NCBI GenBank assembly: GCA_023376005.1 | Contig: CM042151.1 | Location: forward strand, 80,386,917 to 80,450,916 | From: Doryteuthis pealeii | Lineage: Eukaryota > Mollusca > Cephalopoda > Myopsida > Loliginidae | DNA: 64,000 bases | Reading direction: 5' to 3' | In this document: piece by piece, positions 33,801 to 44,858 of the stretch | Layout: every line of letters starts with the position of its first letter | Numbering within the stretch: position 1 is the stretch's first letter | The notes under the pieces: generated by a model | What the model saw: only the letters and a program-made list of their open reading frames with translations | The model's database searches: none | What the model was told of the DNA's origin: nothing | Translations under genes and position numbers: made by a program

Positions 33801-34830
33801 TAGGTTGTGTCACAGGATAGCAAGTATGAGGCCTTCAGCAAGGAGGTAGTAATGGATCTGCAAATCTTGTTTTGCTAACCATAACACTACTCATGATTTA
33901 TGTATTCATTTACCCAACCCCTTTTGTCATGGGTAGGATGTGTCACAGGATAGCAAGTATGAGGCCTCCAGCAAGAAGGTAGTAATGGATCTGCAAATCT
34001 TGTTTTGCTAACCATAACACTACTCATGATTTATGTATTCATTTACCCAACCCCTTTTGTCATGGGTAGGTTGTGTCACAGGATAGCAAGTATGAGGCCT
34101 TCAGCAAGGAGGTAGTAATGGATCTGCAAATCTTGTTTTGCTAACCATAACACTACTCATGATTTATGTATTCATTTACCCAACCCCTTTAGTCATGGGT
34201 AGGATGTGTCACAGGATCCCAAGTATGAGGCCTCAGCAAGGAGGTAGTAATGGATCTGCAAATCTTGTTTTGCTAACCATAACACTACTCATGATTTATG
34301 TATTCAATTTACCCAACCCCTTTTGTCATGGGTAGGATGTGTCACAGGACGCAAGTATGAGGCCTCCAGCAAGGAGGTAGTAATGGATCTGCAAATCTTG
34401 TTTTGCTAACCATAAACACTACTCATGATTTATGTATTCATTTACCCAACCCCTTTTGTCATGGGTAGGATGTGTCACAGGACGCAAGTATGAGGCCTCC
34501 AGCAAGGAGGTAGTAATGGATCTGCAAATCTTGTTTTGCTAACCATAACACTACTCATGATTTATGTATTCATTTACCCAACCCCTTTGTCATGGGTAGG
34601 ATGTGTCACAGGACGCAAGTATGAGGCCTCCAGCAAGAGGTAGTAATGATCTGCAAATCTTGTTTTGCTAACCATAACACTACTCATGATTTATGTATTC
34701 ATTTACCCAACCCTTTGTCATGGGTAGGATGTGTCACAGGACGCAAGTATGAGGCCTTCAGCAAGGAGGTAGTAATGGATCTGCAAATCTTGTTTTGCTA
34801 ACCATAACACTACTCATGATTTATGTATGG
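30855..34830 (+). repeat. Satellite array, about 132-bp unit, about 30 copies
   Basis: Marker CATGATTTATGTATT starts at 30987, 31120, 31251, 31382, 31513, 31646 and so on to 34815: 30 starts with spacings of 129-134 bp. Copies are very similar. The first part of the array mostly carries TATTTATTTACCC, while units from 32435 on carry TATTCATTTACCC; variants AGGATAGCAAG and AGGACGCAAG also cluster, the latter mostly near the 3' end. The segment TTTACCCAACCCCTTTTG..GGATGTGTCAC is close to the reverse complement of the S2/S3 SINE tail. ORFs across it exist only because some units are 132 bp, a multiple of three. Confidence 0.95.
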
Positions 34831-35018
34831 CTTTAAAAAGCACAAAGTCTAATAAGAGCATATTTCTTTTTGGGGCCCTTATATTAAACATGTACCAAAA
34901 AAAAAGAAGCCTAATGTGGAATTAATGTTAATGAAGATTAATGAATATTAAAAACTAAAGAAAAAGCTTTAAAAAATATTTTCCTATTATTTACTTAAAA
35001 TTGTTATTTAGTCATAGA
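34831..35018. other. AT-rich junction between satellite and SINE
   Basis: No feature seen; the satellite stops abruptly inside a monomer after TTTATGTA. Confidence 0.5.
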
Positions 35019-35262
35019 GCCGGTTTAGCTCAGTCGGTAGAGTGTTCAGCTGGGAACCTCTAGGTTCCTGGTTCGATACCGGCCCACCCAACTTCATATA
35101 TGAGTAGCACAGGGATCTGTGCAGACAAGTGAAGAGCTGGTGGTAGGTGTGGTGCCCTGCCTCAGATGCTAAAAAACAATCCCCTTGGTCTAACGCTAGT
35201 GAAAATGGGATAGACTCCCTCACTGTCTGGCTGATACCGACTTTAGGCCACCCCAACAACTT
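35019..35262 (+). mobile_element. SINE S1, full-length copy
   Basis: A box TAGCTCAGTCGG (35025-35036), B box GGTTCGATACC (35070-35080), then the complete body and the end TACCGACTTTAGGCCACCCC. Best S1 copy in the window together with 44139-44353. Confidence 0.88.
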
Positions 35263-35345
35263 TTTAGTTATTTACTAAAAATTAATTATTCTGTAAATAA
35301 TTCTTCACTTGACAAAAATCGTTTCTTATAAGATTTATATAATTT

Positions 35346-35582
35346 TTAGCCAAGTCAGAAGAGCATCTGCCTAGGATGCTGGTTTGGTACCGGTCCCTAA
35401 ATACTCAGTGTACGAGTAGCACAGATTGGGTAATCTGATCTGCATGGTAAAGTGGGGAGCTGACGGTAGGTGTGAGGCTCCATCTCACAATTTCCCTGGT
35501 CTAGTGCTAGTGAAAAGGAGATAGACTTCCTCGCTGTCCGAGTGGTATGGACAATAGGCCACTCTGCCAACTTTACTTTACT
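35346..35582 (+). mobile_element. SINE S1, diverged copy
   Basis: Weak head (TTAGCCAAGTCAGAAGAGCA), then ACTCAGTGTACGAGTAGCAC, a short duplication around GATTGGGTAATCTGATCTG, and the S1 body to AATAGGCCACTCTGCCAAC. Confidence 0.75.
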
Positions 35583-35608
35583 TAACTCTTTGAATATGAC
35601 GTTAAGTA

Positions 35609-35609
<1 letters not shown>

Positions 35610-35653
<44 letters not shown>

Positions 35654-35655
35654 CT
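35610..35655. repeat. (TAA)n microsatellite
   Basis: Uninterrupted ATA/TAA trinucleotide repeat just after the S1 copy. A (TA)n tract follows at 35802-35831. Confidence 0.9.
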
Positions 35656-35799
35656 ATTTATTAATACATTTGTATGTCATGCCCTGTCACCACCTCAAAT
35701 GAATAATGTACCATTCCATTTTGATTTTGAGGAAGGATGGGAATAAAAATAAAAGAGAGGCGGAAGCGGGAAAGAGAGGAGAGAGAAAGATAGACAGAG

Positions 35800-35830
<31 letters not shown>

Positions 35831-35835
<5 letters not shown>

Positions 35836-38313
35836 CCGGCAAACAATGCCAAGGGAGGTAATTTTTTTTTTTTTAATTTTTAATTTTAAAACAATTACCA
35901 AAAATCAGGGATTGTCCGATTTTAAATGAAATTTTCACCAAATTATTTTCCCACGACTTAATTTTATAAGGATTAGTTTAATTTATGAAGAAACTTGAAA
36001 AAAATACTTTTTTATAAATTCAGAATGGGGGGGGGGTTTGACCTTTGACCATTTGAAGAAAAAAAAATCCCGGTCCCTAATTTTTACATTTCTTGAAGAT
36101 CATATCCTGAAGAATATATAGAAAAATAAAAAAATAAAAAATATAAATTCAATAACCTAAAAAAGTGATTTTAAAATTAAAATTCATTTTCTTAAAACTC
36201 AAAAAATAATTAATGTAGCAAGTTTTTTTTTTTCGTAGTATCATAAATATAGTTGTCTTTAAATTGATGTAAAAAAAAAAATTCTATCTTAAGTTAAACT
36301 GGGTTTTGGACTACCTTAAAAATTTCAAGGTCAATTTAATATGTTGAACCGCAGAACGGCCTAATTAGCAATTTTAACCAAAGATAGCCCAGAATTTTTA
36401 TCTTTGAAAAAATCTAAGTTAAAAAATGCGGAAACCCTGGAAAGATATTTTAAAAGAATTAAAACGATTTTTTAAAAATCGTCAATTTTAAATATGGAAG
36501 CCCAAAAGATCAAAATTATCTCCCCTTGTGACACGGTCTTTACAGTGTGATTTGTGAACGAATTCAACTCATTTCCCAAGTTATTATGATTCATTCATTA
36601 AAGGATCCTTTATTTCCAAAAGTACATTGTTCTCTTTATTATTTATTTATTTATTTTTTTACATTCCTTTCAAAAATAGTAAACTTGAAATTAATACTAA
36701 TCTAATTAAAAGAAAAAAAATTATTGAACACTGAAATTAAACTGAATGTTCTTAAAATATATTTTACACGAGTATTTTTATTGTAGATATTGTTATACTA
36801 ACACTAAGTAGTAAACATTTTTGGAGTTATATTAATAAAAAAAAAGCAACCACAAACAAATAACAGTTTTGTTAGACACGTGAAATTTTGGCAGTTTTCA
36901 TATAAATTTTAATTCGCATTAACAGGAATTATTGCAAATGAATTCTTTTTGTTTATGAAATTATTCGCTATTTTTTTTTTAATTAAAAAAAAATGAAGAC
37001 AAAAACAGTACCCAAACCCTAAACTCCCCTAGTTAAAATTAGCAGTTTTATTACAAAATTTGTGGGTTCTGTTTTTTCTGGGACACCCTAATTTACTAAA
37101 CAAAAGTTCATAATTTCCTTTTATGACCGTAATTTTGTTTTTCGTCGACGATGATTAAATTCTGACGTTTTTATTTAGAGTACCAAAGCCAAAAAAAAAA
37201 AAAAAAGAAAAGAAATAACAACAAAAAGTAATATTCAACTGTTTACTCGTAAATTTCTGCCATGAAATTAGAGTTGGCATTTTACGGTAGGAATTTACGA
37301 GTAAAAAGTTAAAGTGTAAAAACGAACCCCCATTTTAAAACTAAGCATTCTCACGAAATAAAAATTTTTAGAATATACATATTGAAGTGAATATTAAATA
37401 AATAAAGGAAATATGTTTAGTATTGTAAATAACGGGTGCAAGAAAAATAAAACATTTTTTGCAAAAACACGGACATAAAATGGGGGTTCAGTTTATTTAA
37501 TGTTAGGAATTTACGAGCAAATTTTATTACCAAAATGTTTATCTAAACAGCGATTTTTTTACATGTTTCGTCATTAAATCTCTTTCAAGAAATGAAAAAT
37601 TAATTTTCCTCTACCAAAAAAAAAAAAAACCAACAAAAACAAAAACAAAACAAATACGAAGAAACTAAGTTTCTTCGCGTTGTTTGTTTTAATACCCGCA
37701 CTTTTAATTTAAAGTAAAGATTTATTTAAAATATAAAATCTTACTACTTGATAAACAGAACATTTTATTAAATTCGATTATTAGTTTTTTTTTTTTTTAA
37801 TTCTTGTGCTTCCTGTTATTGACGCTTTTGAAAATAAATAAAACTTCGTAACATTGTTGTAAATTATTCGCTGAAGAAATAATTGAAAAGGTAGCACTAA
37901 ATTATCAACAAAATGAATATTGTTGTTAATTAATGATTAAAAAGTAAAGGTAAAAGAGAAAAAAAAGTAAATAAAAACCAAAAAAGATTTTACGTGTTGT
38001 TTTTTTTTTCAAGACTTAAAAAATTCATAGCGCTTCTTTCTTAAAATAAAAAATAAATCTCTATTAAACTTTGTTTTTTTTTTAAATTATTTTTTATCAT
38101 AATTGAGGCAATACTTTTAAAATTAACTATTCAACAATCTTTTAATTTGAAAACTCAGATTTGACATCCAGATATTTCAAACATACGAAATAGTATCACT
38201 ATAAATGAATAAAGGCCTCCATATTTTATATATTCAACCATGAACTCAACTGAAATTTTCAAGTTCTTAAAATAGGAAGTTATCTCCCTTACACCCCAGT
38301 TTCTGCCGGTAGC

Positions 38314-38316
<3 letters not shown>
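35831..38316. mobile_element. 2.5-kb AT-rich element with terminal inverted repeats between (TA)n tracts
   Basis: The left end AGTTACCGGCAAACAATG..AAGGGAGGTAA is mirrored at the right by TTATCTCCCTT..TTTCTGCCGGTAGCT. Both ends abut (TA)n runs. The interior is extremely AT-rich with no credible ORF. It includes a partial TTAGGG-core unit near 37000-37095 and the AAAATCAGGGATTGTCCG motif of other AT-rich elements. Confidence 0.55.
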
Positions 38317-38380
<64 letters not shown>

Positions 38381-38395
38381 TTTAATCAAAATTAT
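38317..38395. repeat. (TA)n then (GA)n microsatellite
   Basis: TA repeats to about 38350, then GA repeats to about 38380. A further (TAA)n tract is at 38505-38546. Confidence 0.9.
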
Positions 38396-38505
38396 TAAAA
38401 TGTTGAACTATTTTGCAATAACTCTGAAGTATACATATCGAACGGTGAAATAGTTAAATTATCATACCGTGGTATGTCCACGAGTAGTAGTTGTAGTAGT
38501 AGCAG

Positions 38506-38536
<31 letters not shown>

Positions 38537-38549
38537 TAATAATAATACA

Positions 38550-39596
38550 AAGGGAGGTAATTCAATGTATGAGCTGCGAAATTAGTTTCGGACGATAGAT
38601 TAAAATACAGCACAAACTTTGAAACAAGAAATAAACTAAGAAATTAAATAAATGCAAATTCAATCTCTTTATTGTATTAAATAATGAAATATTGAAGAGA
38701 AAATTAAATTACTCCCGATTCTTTGATAAAATATGTAGATAAATATTGTAACCAAACAATTTTGTCAAAAATCTTCACCGATATATTTTACGAATCTAAT
38801 CACAACAAAACATACCTCCCACATCCGGGTATCGGGTGAAATACAATGACTAAGCTTAGCTTCGGGGGATCTGCTCAGCATAAGCACCTACTCACGTCAT
38901 CTGAAAAGAGTAAGATCTGATGACTGAGGCGCCTCAAAAGAGAAATGCCGACGGAGCTAAGCTATTTTTGGCACCACCCTCAATCGTGTCTACGTGCACT
39001 TGAGAGACTTATTAAAAAAAACGATCTTATACCGAAGCCTGCTTTTTACTGGAGGGGCGAGGCGAATAAAAGTGAAGTTAATAAAACTAAGACAAAACAA
39101 ATGTATTTGAATAAGAGATTAGGCGAAGCTTACACTTACCTCTTTGCTTTCTATCTTCTTTAAGTCAATGAAACATTAGCTGAAAATAAAGTATGAACTA
39201 AAAAAAAAGTTACAGGACACAATGACCCACCAATTATTAAAAGACATAACAGCCTTCGTTGCGGAGAGCTGACAAAGACCCAAAACAAGGGAAATAATTT
39301 ATCTAAACAAAAACGAAAACTATTGAACAAAAAGGCAGTTTCTGTTTTTGATTTTTTTTATCCTGTCGTACGGCACACATTCATTTTAATTATTACTTTG
39401 TGAAATTTACAGAAATTATCTTTAAAATTCACTGATTTATCGCACAGGAACTGAGTAGATTATATTGTGGAAATCATTTTAATCAATATTCAGTTTTCGT
39501 TCGAATATTTGTTGAATTTTTTTCAGTAATTAAAAAAAAAAAAATTGTAATCAATTTTAAATTTGAAAAAATTAAAAACCATATTTTATTTGCTGA
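38550..39596. other. No gene recognised
   Basis: AT-rich, with a less AT-rich island at 38815-39080 whose 72-codon ORF (38945-39163) has no family signature. Nothing can be supported here. Confidence 0.4.
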
Positions 39597-40013
39597 ACTT
39601 GCAAAAAAGTATCAAAATTAGGGTGACCCAGAAAAAACAGAACCCACAAATTTTGTAATAAAACTGTTAATTTTAACTATGGGGGTCTAGGTTTAGGGTT
39701 AGGGTTAGGGTTAGGATTAGGTGTTAGTTGTTAGGGTTGGGGTTTAGGGTTAGTTTAATGGGAAAATGAATAAATAATTTTGGTTCTGTTTGTTCTCGGT
39801 CACCCCGTATACCGCTGACCCAGAAAAAACAGAACACACACATTTTGTAATAAAACTTAATTTTAACTAGGGGGTTTAGGGTTAGGGGTTAGGCTTAGGC
39901 TTATGGCTTAGGGTTAGGGTTGGGGTTTAAGGTTAGTTTAATGGGAAAGTAAATAAATAATTTGGGTTCTGGTTTTTCTGGGTCACCCTAATTTTGACAC
40001 CTTTGTGCAAGTT
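39597..40013. mobile_element. Foldback composite with two TTAGGG-rich cores, copy 1
   Basis: The outer arms ACTTGCAAAAAAGTATCAAAA and TTTTGACACCTTTGTGCAAGT are inverted copies. Inside lie two units (39621-39805 and 39814-39988), each bounded by CCCAGAAAAAACAGAAC and its inverse GTTCT..TTTTCTGGGTCACC-type end. Each unit has a short run of TTAGGG and variants. A second composite is at 49248-49638. Confidence 0.75.
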
Positions 40014-40440
40014 CAGCCATTTTATTATTACAAAATGATGAAATTTATCTTTTAAAAATGTTTTAGATTTTAATTTTGAATTTAGGTACACAAATGGTCA
40101 AATACATGCAGAGGAACATTGGATGGAATTTGCTACAGCTTATTAAAAACTAAAATATAATTAGAATTTTGAAATGTAAAAATTTTTTTTTTTTTTTTTG
40201 CAAGAAATAAATAAAATAAAATACCATCTATTTTTGTCTAAAATACAACTTTCATCAATTATAACGTGAATTGTTGTTTTTAAGTCTCTTCGTTTTTTAT
40301 TTTTTGAATATTTAAATTTTTTAATCTCTTACAAAAGTATGGTGATTAAAACTATACTAATATTTTAAATGATATTTTAATTTTAGAGTCTAAAAATTGA
40401 GTCTAAAATTTTTATTTATTTCCATGGATAGCAAAAAAAT
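40014..40440. other. AT-rich DNA, no gene
   Basis: Contains homopolymer runs only. Confidence 0.45.
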
Positions 40441-40640
40441 ATTATCATTATTGATGATAATATTTCCTTAAATTGTTATCATTATCATTATTCTTAATAA
40501 TATTTTAAAAAATTATTATCATTATTATTAATATTACTATTATCATTATTAATAACTACTTATTTAAGATGTTATTATCATTATTATTATCATTAACAAT
40601 GATAACATTTCTTTAAATTATTATTATTATTATTTACTCC
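40441..40640. repeat. Degenerate (TTA/TAA)n tract
   Basis: Interrupted ATT/ATC trinucleotide repeats on both sides of the LINE fragments. Similar tracts are at 41076-41150 and 42296-42720. Confidence 0.85.
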
Positions 40641-41075
40641 TTTTGAGTTTTCACATCAGCATTAGCTGATGGTCTTTCACTGGAGTCTGAGTGACAGCAA
40701 GTCTCCTTAGGTCTCCAGGAGTCTTCTGAGTATTCTGGCAGATTGCAGCAGTGCAGTGTTCTGAATGGTTTCAATCCTTCCTCTGATTTCCAGACTTTCC
40801 AAACCCTTTTCTAATCCTTTTGGGACTGTTCCAAGTGCACCAACTACAATTGGTATCACTTTCACTTTCATGTTCCATAACTTTTTCAGTTCTCTGGCAA
40901 GATCCAGATATTTGTCCATTTTTTCATTTTCCATTAGCTTCACCCTGTGATCTGTTGGCACTGCAAAATCCACCAGTTGACAAGTTCTTTCTTTTTGTTT
41001 ATCAACACTAGATCTGGTCTTCTTGCTGGGATAAGGTGATCCGTTTTTATTTCAAAGTCCCAGAGAATAGAGTCC
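40641..41075 (-). pseudogene. RLE-type LINE ORF, C-terminal fragment (copy 1)
   Basis: Minus-strand reading includes KYLDLARELKKLWNMK, KVIPIVVGALGTVPKGLEK and ILRRLLET*, identical in layout to 41222-42028. The endonuclease position reads MDFAVP, keeping the D that is N in the larger copy. It is truncated upstream and followed (minus direction) by a short GATGTGAAAACTCAAAAGG 3' UTR and a TAA-rich tail. Confidence 0.85.
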
Positions 41076-41149
41076 CAGTATCATTATTATTATTTCTTTT
41101 TAAATTATTATCATCATTATTGATAAGAATATTTTTGAATTATTATTTT

Positions 41150-42295
41150 TACTCCTTTTGAGTTTTCACATCAGTGTTAGCTGATGGTCTTTCACTGGAG
41201 TCTGAGTGATAGCAAGTCTCCTCAGGTCTCCAGGACTCTTCTGAGCATTCTGGCAGTCTGCAGCAGTGCAGTGTTCTGGATGGTATCAACTCTTCCTCTG
41301 ATTTCCAGACTTTCCAAACCCTTTTCCAATCCTTTTGGGACTGTTCCAAGTGCACCAACTACAATTGGTATCACTTTCACTTTCATATTCCATAACTTTT
41401 TCAGTTCTCTGGCAAGGTCGAGGTATTTGTCCATTTTTTTATTTTCCTTTAGCTTCACCCTGTGATCTGCTGGCACTGCAAAATTCACCAGTTGACAAGT
41501 TCTTTCTTTTTTGTTAATCAACACTAGGTCTGGTCTTCTTGCTGGGATAAGGTGATCCGTTTTTATTTCAAAGTCACAGAGAATTTTATGCATTTCGTTC
41601 TCAAGAACAGATTCTGGTTTATGCATATACCATTTTGTTCTATGGTCAAAATCTAATTTTTTGCATAATTCCCAGTGGATCACCTTCCCAACCCAGTCAT
41701 GTCTAGTTTTGTACTCCCATTGTGCTAGTTTGCTACATTCGCATAGTACATGGTTTACAGTCTCATCTCTATTACTGCATAATCTACATTTACTATTTTG
41801 TTGGGTCTTATCAATTTTTGCTTTGATATAGTTTGTCCTTATGGCATTATTCAGTGCAGCAATTATTAGTGATTCAGTTTCTTTTTTAAGCTTTCCTTTT
41901 CTTAACCCCCGTCCAGGTCTTTTCATGTGCAACCTCTCCAATTTGTTGTTTGAAGTGTCCATATAATTGTTTTTCTTTCCATCTTTCTTTTCTAGTCTTT
42001 GTTGTTTTTCTGTTTGTCCATATGTCACATCTACTATTGTTGGCTGACATAAGTTATCTGTCTTTACTCTTTTTTGTATAGTCTTCGAGTTGTTGGATTG
42101 TGGTTTCTACACAGTCCTTTATGTTGGTAAGACCTTTTCCCCCTTCTTTTCTTGACACATATAATCTATCTCTATCGTCTCTAGGGTGGAGAGCCTTGTG
42201 CATGGTCATTAATTTTCTCGTCCTTTGGTCAATCTGTCTGAGTTCTTCTTTTGTCCATTTTGAGAATGGTCCTGAGTATCTTATAATGGGGACAT
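41150..42295 (-). pseudogene. R4/Dong-like LINE, 3' half of the ORF (copy 2)
   Basis: The largest LINE remnant. An open 268-codon stretch (42028 down to 41222) has a CCHC-like knuckle CRLCSNRDETVNHVLCEC at residues 81-98 and a restriction-like endonuclease signature ARRPD (163-167) with VNFAVPADHR, then KYLDLARELKKLW and VIPIVVGALGTVPKG, ending RRVLET*. Upstream (42295-42060) the reading continues with KWTKEELRQIDQRTRKLM and LHPRDDRDRLYVSRKEGG, joined by a one-base frameshift near 42065. The reverse transcriptase is absent. The expected catalytic D after the RPD motif reads N here. Both ends meet ATT repeats. Knuckle plus RLE and insertion in TAA repeats point to the R4/Dong clade; NeSL or Hero remain possible. 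Confidence 0.85.
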
Positions 42296-42317
42296 TAAAA
42301 TTATTATTATTATTATT

Positions 42318-42354
<37 letters not shown>

Positions 42355-42730
42355 TTTTGAAATTATTATCATTATTATTACCATTATTATTAATAATGTT
42401 TTTACTGTTATTATTATTATTATTATTATCAAAATTATTATAAATAATTATATTTTTTGAAATTTTTGTCATTATTGATAATAATGATGATAATTAAAAA
42501 AATATTATCATTAATGAATATTATTATTGATAATGATAATACATTTTTTATTCTCAATTATTATCATCAATAACATTATCAATAATAATATTTTTTAGAT
42601 TTTTATACTCATTATTTATAATAATATATTTTTTGAATTATTATTATTATTAGTGATAATATTTAAAAAAATAATATTATTATTAATAAAAACATTATTG
42701 CTAATGATATTTTTTTACATCTATTACATT
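42296..42730. repeat. Degenerate (ATT/TAA)n tract
   Basis: About 430 bp of interrupted ATT and ATA trinucleotides between oppositely oriented LINE fragments. Confidence 0.85.
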
Positions 42731-42735
42731 TACCT

Positions 42736-42900
42736 GCACCCTGCCAGAGAATTGAAAAAAGCTGTGGAATATGAGGGTCAAAGTAATACCAATTGTTGTT
42801 GGTGCTCTTGGAATGGTCCAAAAAAATTTGGAAAAAAGACTGGAGGAACTGAAAATCAGAGGAAGAATTGGGACCATCCAGGCAACTGATTTGCTGCTAT
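42736..42900 (+). pseudogene. RLE-type LINE fragment (copy 3)
   Basis: Frame-shifted plus-strand pieces resemble ARELKKLW, KVIPIVVGALGMVQKNLEK and ELKIRGRIGTIQAT. It is shorter and more diverged than the other copies. Confidence 0.7.
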
Positions 42901-43334
42901 AAGAAATTCACAGAGTATAAACTCCAGTTCTTATAAAGCATTGGCTTACTTAAAGGAGAAGTACCCAATGCAGAACATTTCAGTCGGATAACAACAAATG
43001 CGTTAATTAAAGATATACAACATTTAATATATAAATATGGGGGAACTAGGTTTCCCAGGCTATACAATGTCACAATTGTCCAAGTACATGCAGAAGTGTA
43101 TGAAAAGACAAAAAAGTGGAAACCATTTACTATTTCATGGATCTGGACCAAAAGGTATGCACCATGTGTGGTGCTGAGGAGTAGTGACAAGTACACCTGT
43201 CCTTGTCAAGCCAGCTTCATGAAAGAGGCTGATATTTGGGGTTCCCAGGTCAAGTGACTAAAAAGGGACTTTTGACATGGAAGGGTTCCTCAAACGCTAT
43301 GACAAGGGAGAGTACTCCATTTAGTCCTTTACAC
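42901..43334. other. No gene recognised; possibly LINE-related
   Basis: Lies between two fragments of the LINE. Minus-strand ORF 42897-43196 (99 codons) has no family signature that I recognise. Confidence 0.35.
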
Positions 43335-43440
43335 TGCAATTGGCTAGAATACTCAGAAGAGTCCTGGAGACCTGAGGATACTTGTCCTTAGACTCCAGTA
43401 AAAGACTATCAGCTAACGCAGGTGTGAATATTACTACTAA
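43335..43440 (+). pseudogene. RLE-type LINE 3' end (copy 4)
   Basis: Reads LARILRRVLET* followed by the typical 3' UTR (CTCCAGTAAAAGACTATCAG, GGTGTGAATATTACTAC) and a (TAC/TAA)n tract. Confidence 0.75.
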
Positions 43441-43463
43441 TACCACTACTACTAATAATAATA

Positions 43464-44012
43464 ATGAAGGTGATCCACTGTGAATTATGCAAAAAATTAA
43501 ATTTTGACCAAACAAAAAAATGGTATATGCATAAACCAGAATCTGTTCTTGAGAACGAAATGCATAAAATTCTCTGTGACTTTGAAATAAAAACGGATCA
43601 CCTTATCCCAGCAAGAAGACCAGACCTAGTGTTGATAAACAAAAAAGAAAGAACTTGTCAACTGATGGATTTTGCAGTGCCAGCAGGTCACAGGGTGAAG
43701 CTAAAGGAAAATGAAAAAATGGACAAATATCTGGACCTTGCCAGAGAACTGAAAAAGTTATGGAATATGAAAGTGAAAGTGATACCAATTATAGTCAGTG
43801 CACTTGGAACGGTCCCAAAAGAATTGGAAAAGGGTCTGGAAAGTTTGGGAATCAAAGGAAGGATTGAAACCATTCAGAACACTGCACTGCTGCAATCTGC
43901 TAGAATACTCAGAAGAGTCCTGGAGACCTGAGGAGACTTGCTGTCACTCAGACTCCAGTGAAAGACCATCAGCTAATGCTGATGTGAAAAACTTAAAAGG
44001 AGTAAATAATAA
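43464..44012 (+). pseudogene. R4/Dong-like LINE 3' end (copy 5)
   Basis: An open 155-codon stretch (43464-43931) contains the endonuclease region ARRPD, MDFAVPAGHR, KYLDLARELKKLW and RRVLET*. The catalytic-type D is retained. It starts directly after a (TAA)n run, so it is 5'-truncated. The 3' UTR ends AAAAGGAGTAAATAATAATAATGATA. Opposite orientation to copies 1 and 2. Confidence 0.85.
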
Positions 44013-44138
44013 TAATGATATTAAAGAAATGTACAAAGATCTCTCACTCTTGTTTCAATCCGGGAATCCAGTTAACCTTTTACCAATCAGATTGTTATTT
44101 ATCAAAATGATGAACCCTCCTCCCCGTCCCATAAAAAG

Positions 44139-44353
44139 GGCCGGGTTAGCTCAGTCGGTAGAGTGTTCGGCTAGAAACCACAAGGTTCCTAGTTCGATAC
44201 CGGTCCCCGCCAACTCAGCGTATGAGTAGCACAGGGATCTGTGCGGTAAAGTAAGGAGCTGATGGAAGGTGTGGCGCTCCATCCCAGATGCTAAAAACAA
44301 TCTCCTTGGTCTAGCGCTATTGAAAAGGGGATAGACTCCCTCGCTGACTTACT
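44139..44353 (+). mobile_element. SINE S1, full-length copy
   Basis: GGGCCGGGTTAGCTCAGTCGG head, B box AGTTCGATACC and complete S1 body to GGGGATAGACTCCCTCGC. Confidence 0.88.
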
Positions 44354-44379
44354 ATAATCTTCATAGTATTGTCATTTCA

Positions 44380-44858
44380 GTCTCGGAAGACTATAATATA
44401 ATTTTTGTGCACCTGAAGTTACAGCGCCTCTGTGACTGTGAAGTCCAATGTTTGAAAAACATTCTTGACCACAGATGTTGCATGTGAAGGCTGTCCCTGA
44501 AGATGTTGATGTGCCGGTGCTTTGTTGCAGCTGCTTTATTCTGGACCTCTTGGCTTCATGGTGTTGTGCTAGGGAGGCTTCAGACATGAACAGTCCTCTA
44601 TGGAGAGCTTGCCACCACTGAGAGCAGTCCTGAGCCAAATTTTCCCAGCTGGAAGGGGCAGTGCCAAAGCACCTGTGATCATTCTTGCAGACATCCTTGC
44701 GTGGTGACTAATCTGTCTCTTACCCAGACAAAACCTTTGCATAGAGGATGTCCTTCAGGATTCATCCATCATCCATCCAGTAGACATGGCCCAGCCATCG
44801 GAGACGATGCTATCTCAGTAGAGAACACAAGTTGGGAGTTGAGCTCTCTCTAGAACTG
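44380..44858 (-). pseudogene. APE-type LINE ORF2, C-terminal fragment
   Basis: The minus-strand reading contains DGWAMSTGWMMDE/WLGHVYWMDDGR-like pieces in shifting frames, then LAQDCSQWWQALHRGLFMSEASLAQHHEAKRSR and a terminal zinc-finger-like CNICGQECFSNIGLHSHR. This is the usual C-terminus of a large class of animal LINE ORF2 proteins. There are several stops and frameshifts. Confidence 0.75.

Noticed and set aside
31758..34335. Repetitive ORFs (MLTITLLMIYVFIYPT..) inside the satellite
   Set aside because: They exist only where single-base indels bring 132-bp units into one frame; most units are not multiples of three and the frame is lost repeatedly. No sign of a protein gene.
30855..34830. 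CRISPR-like array
   Set aside because: The whole 132-bp unit is conserved with no unique spacers, in eukaryotic DNA. It is a satellite.
39660..39960. True telomere or chromosome end
   Set aside because: TTAGGG runs are short, impure, repeated in both orientations and enclosed in transposon-like ends.
43603..43873. Minus-strand ORFs across LINE copy 5
   Set aside because: Antisense shadows of the LINE reading frame; the same shadows occur at 40765-41517 on the plus strand over copies 1 and 2.
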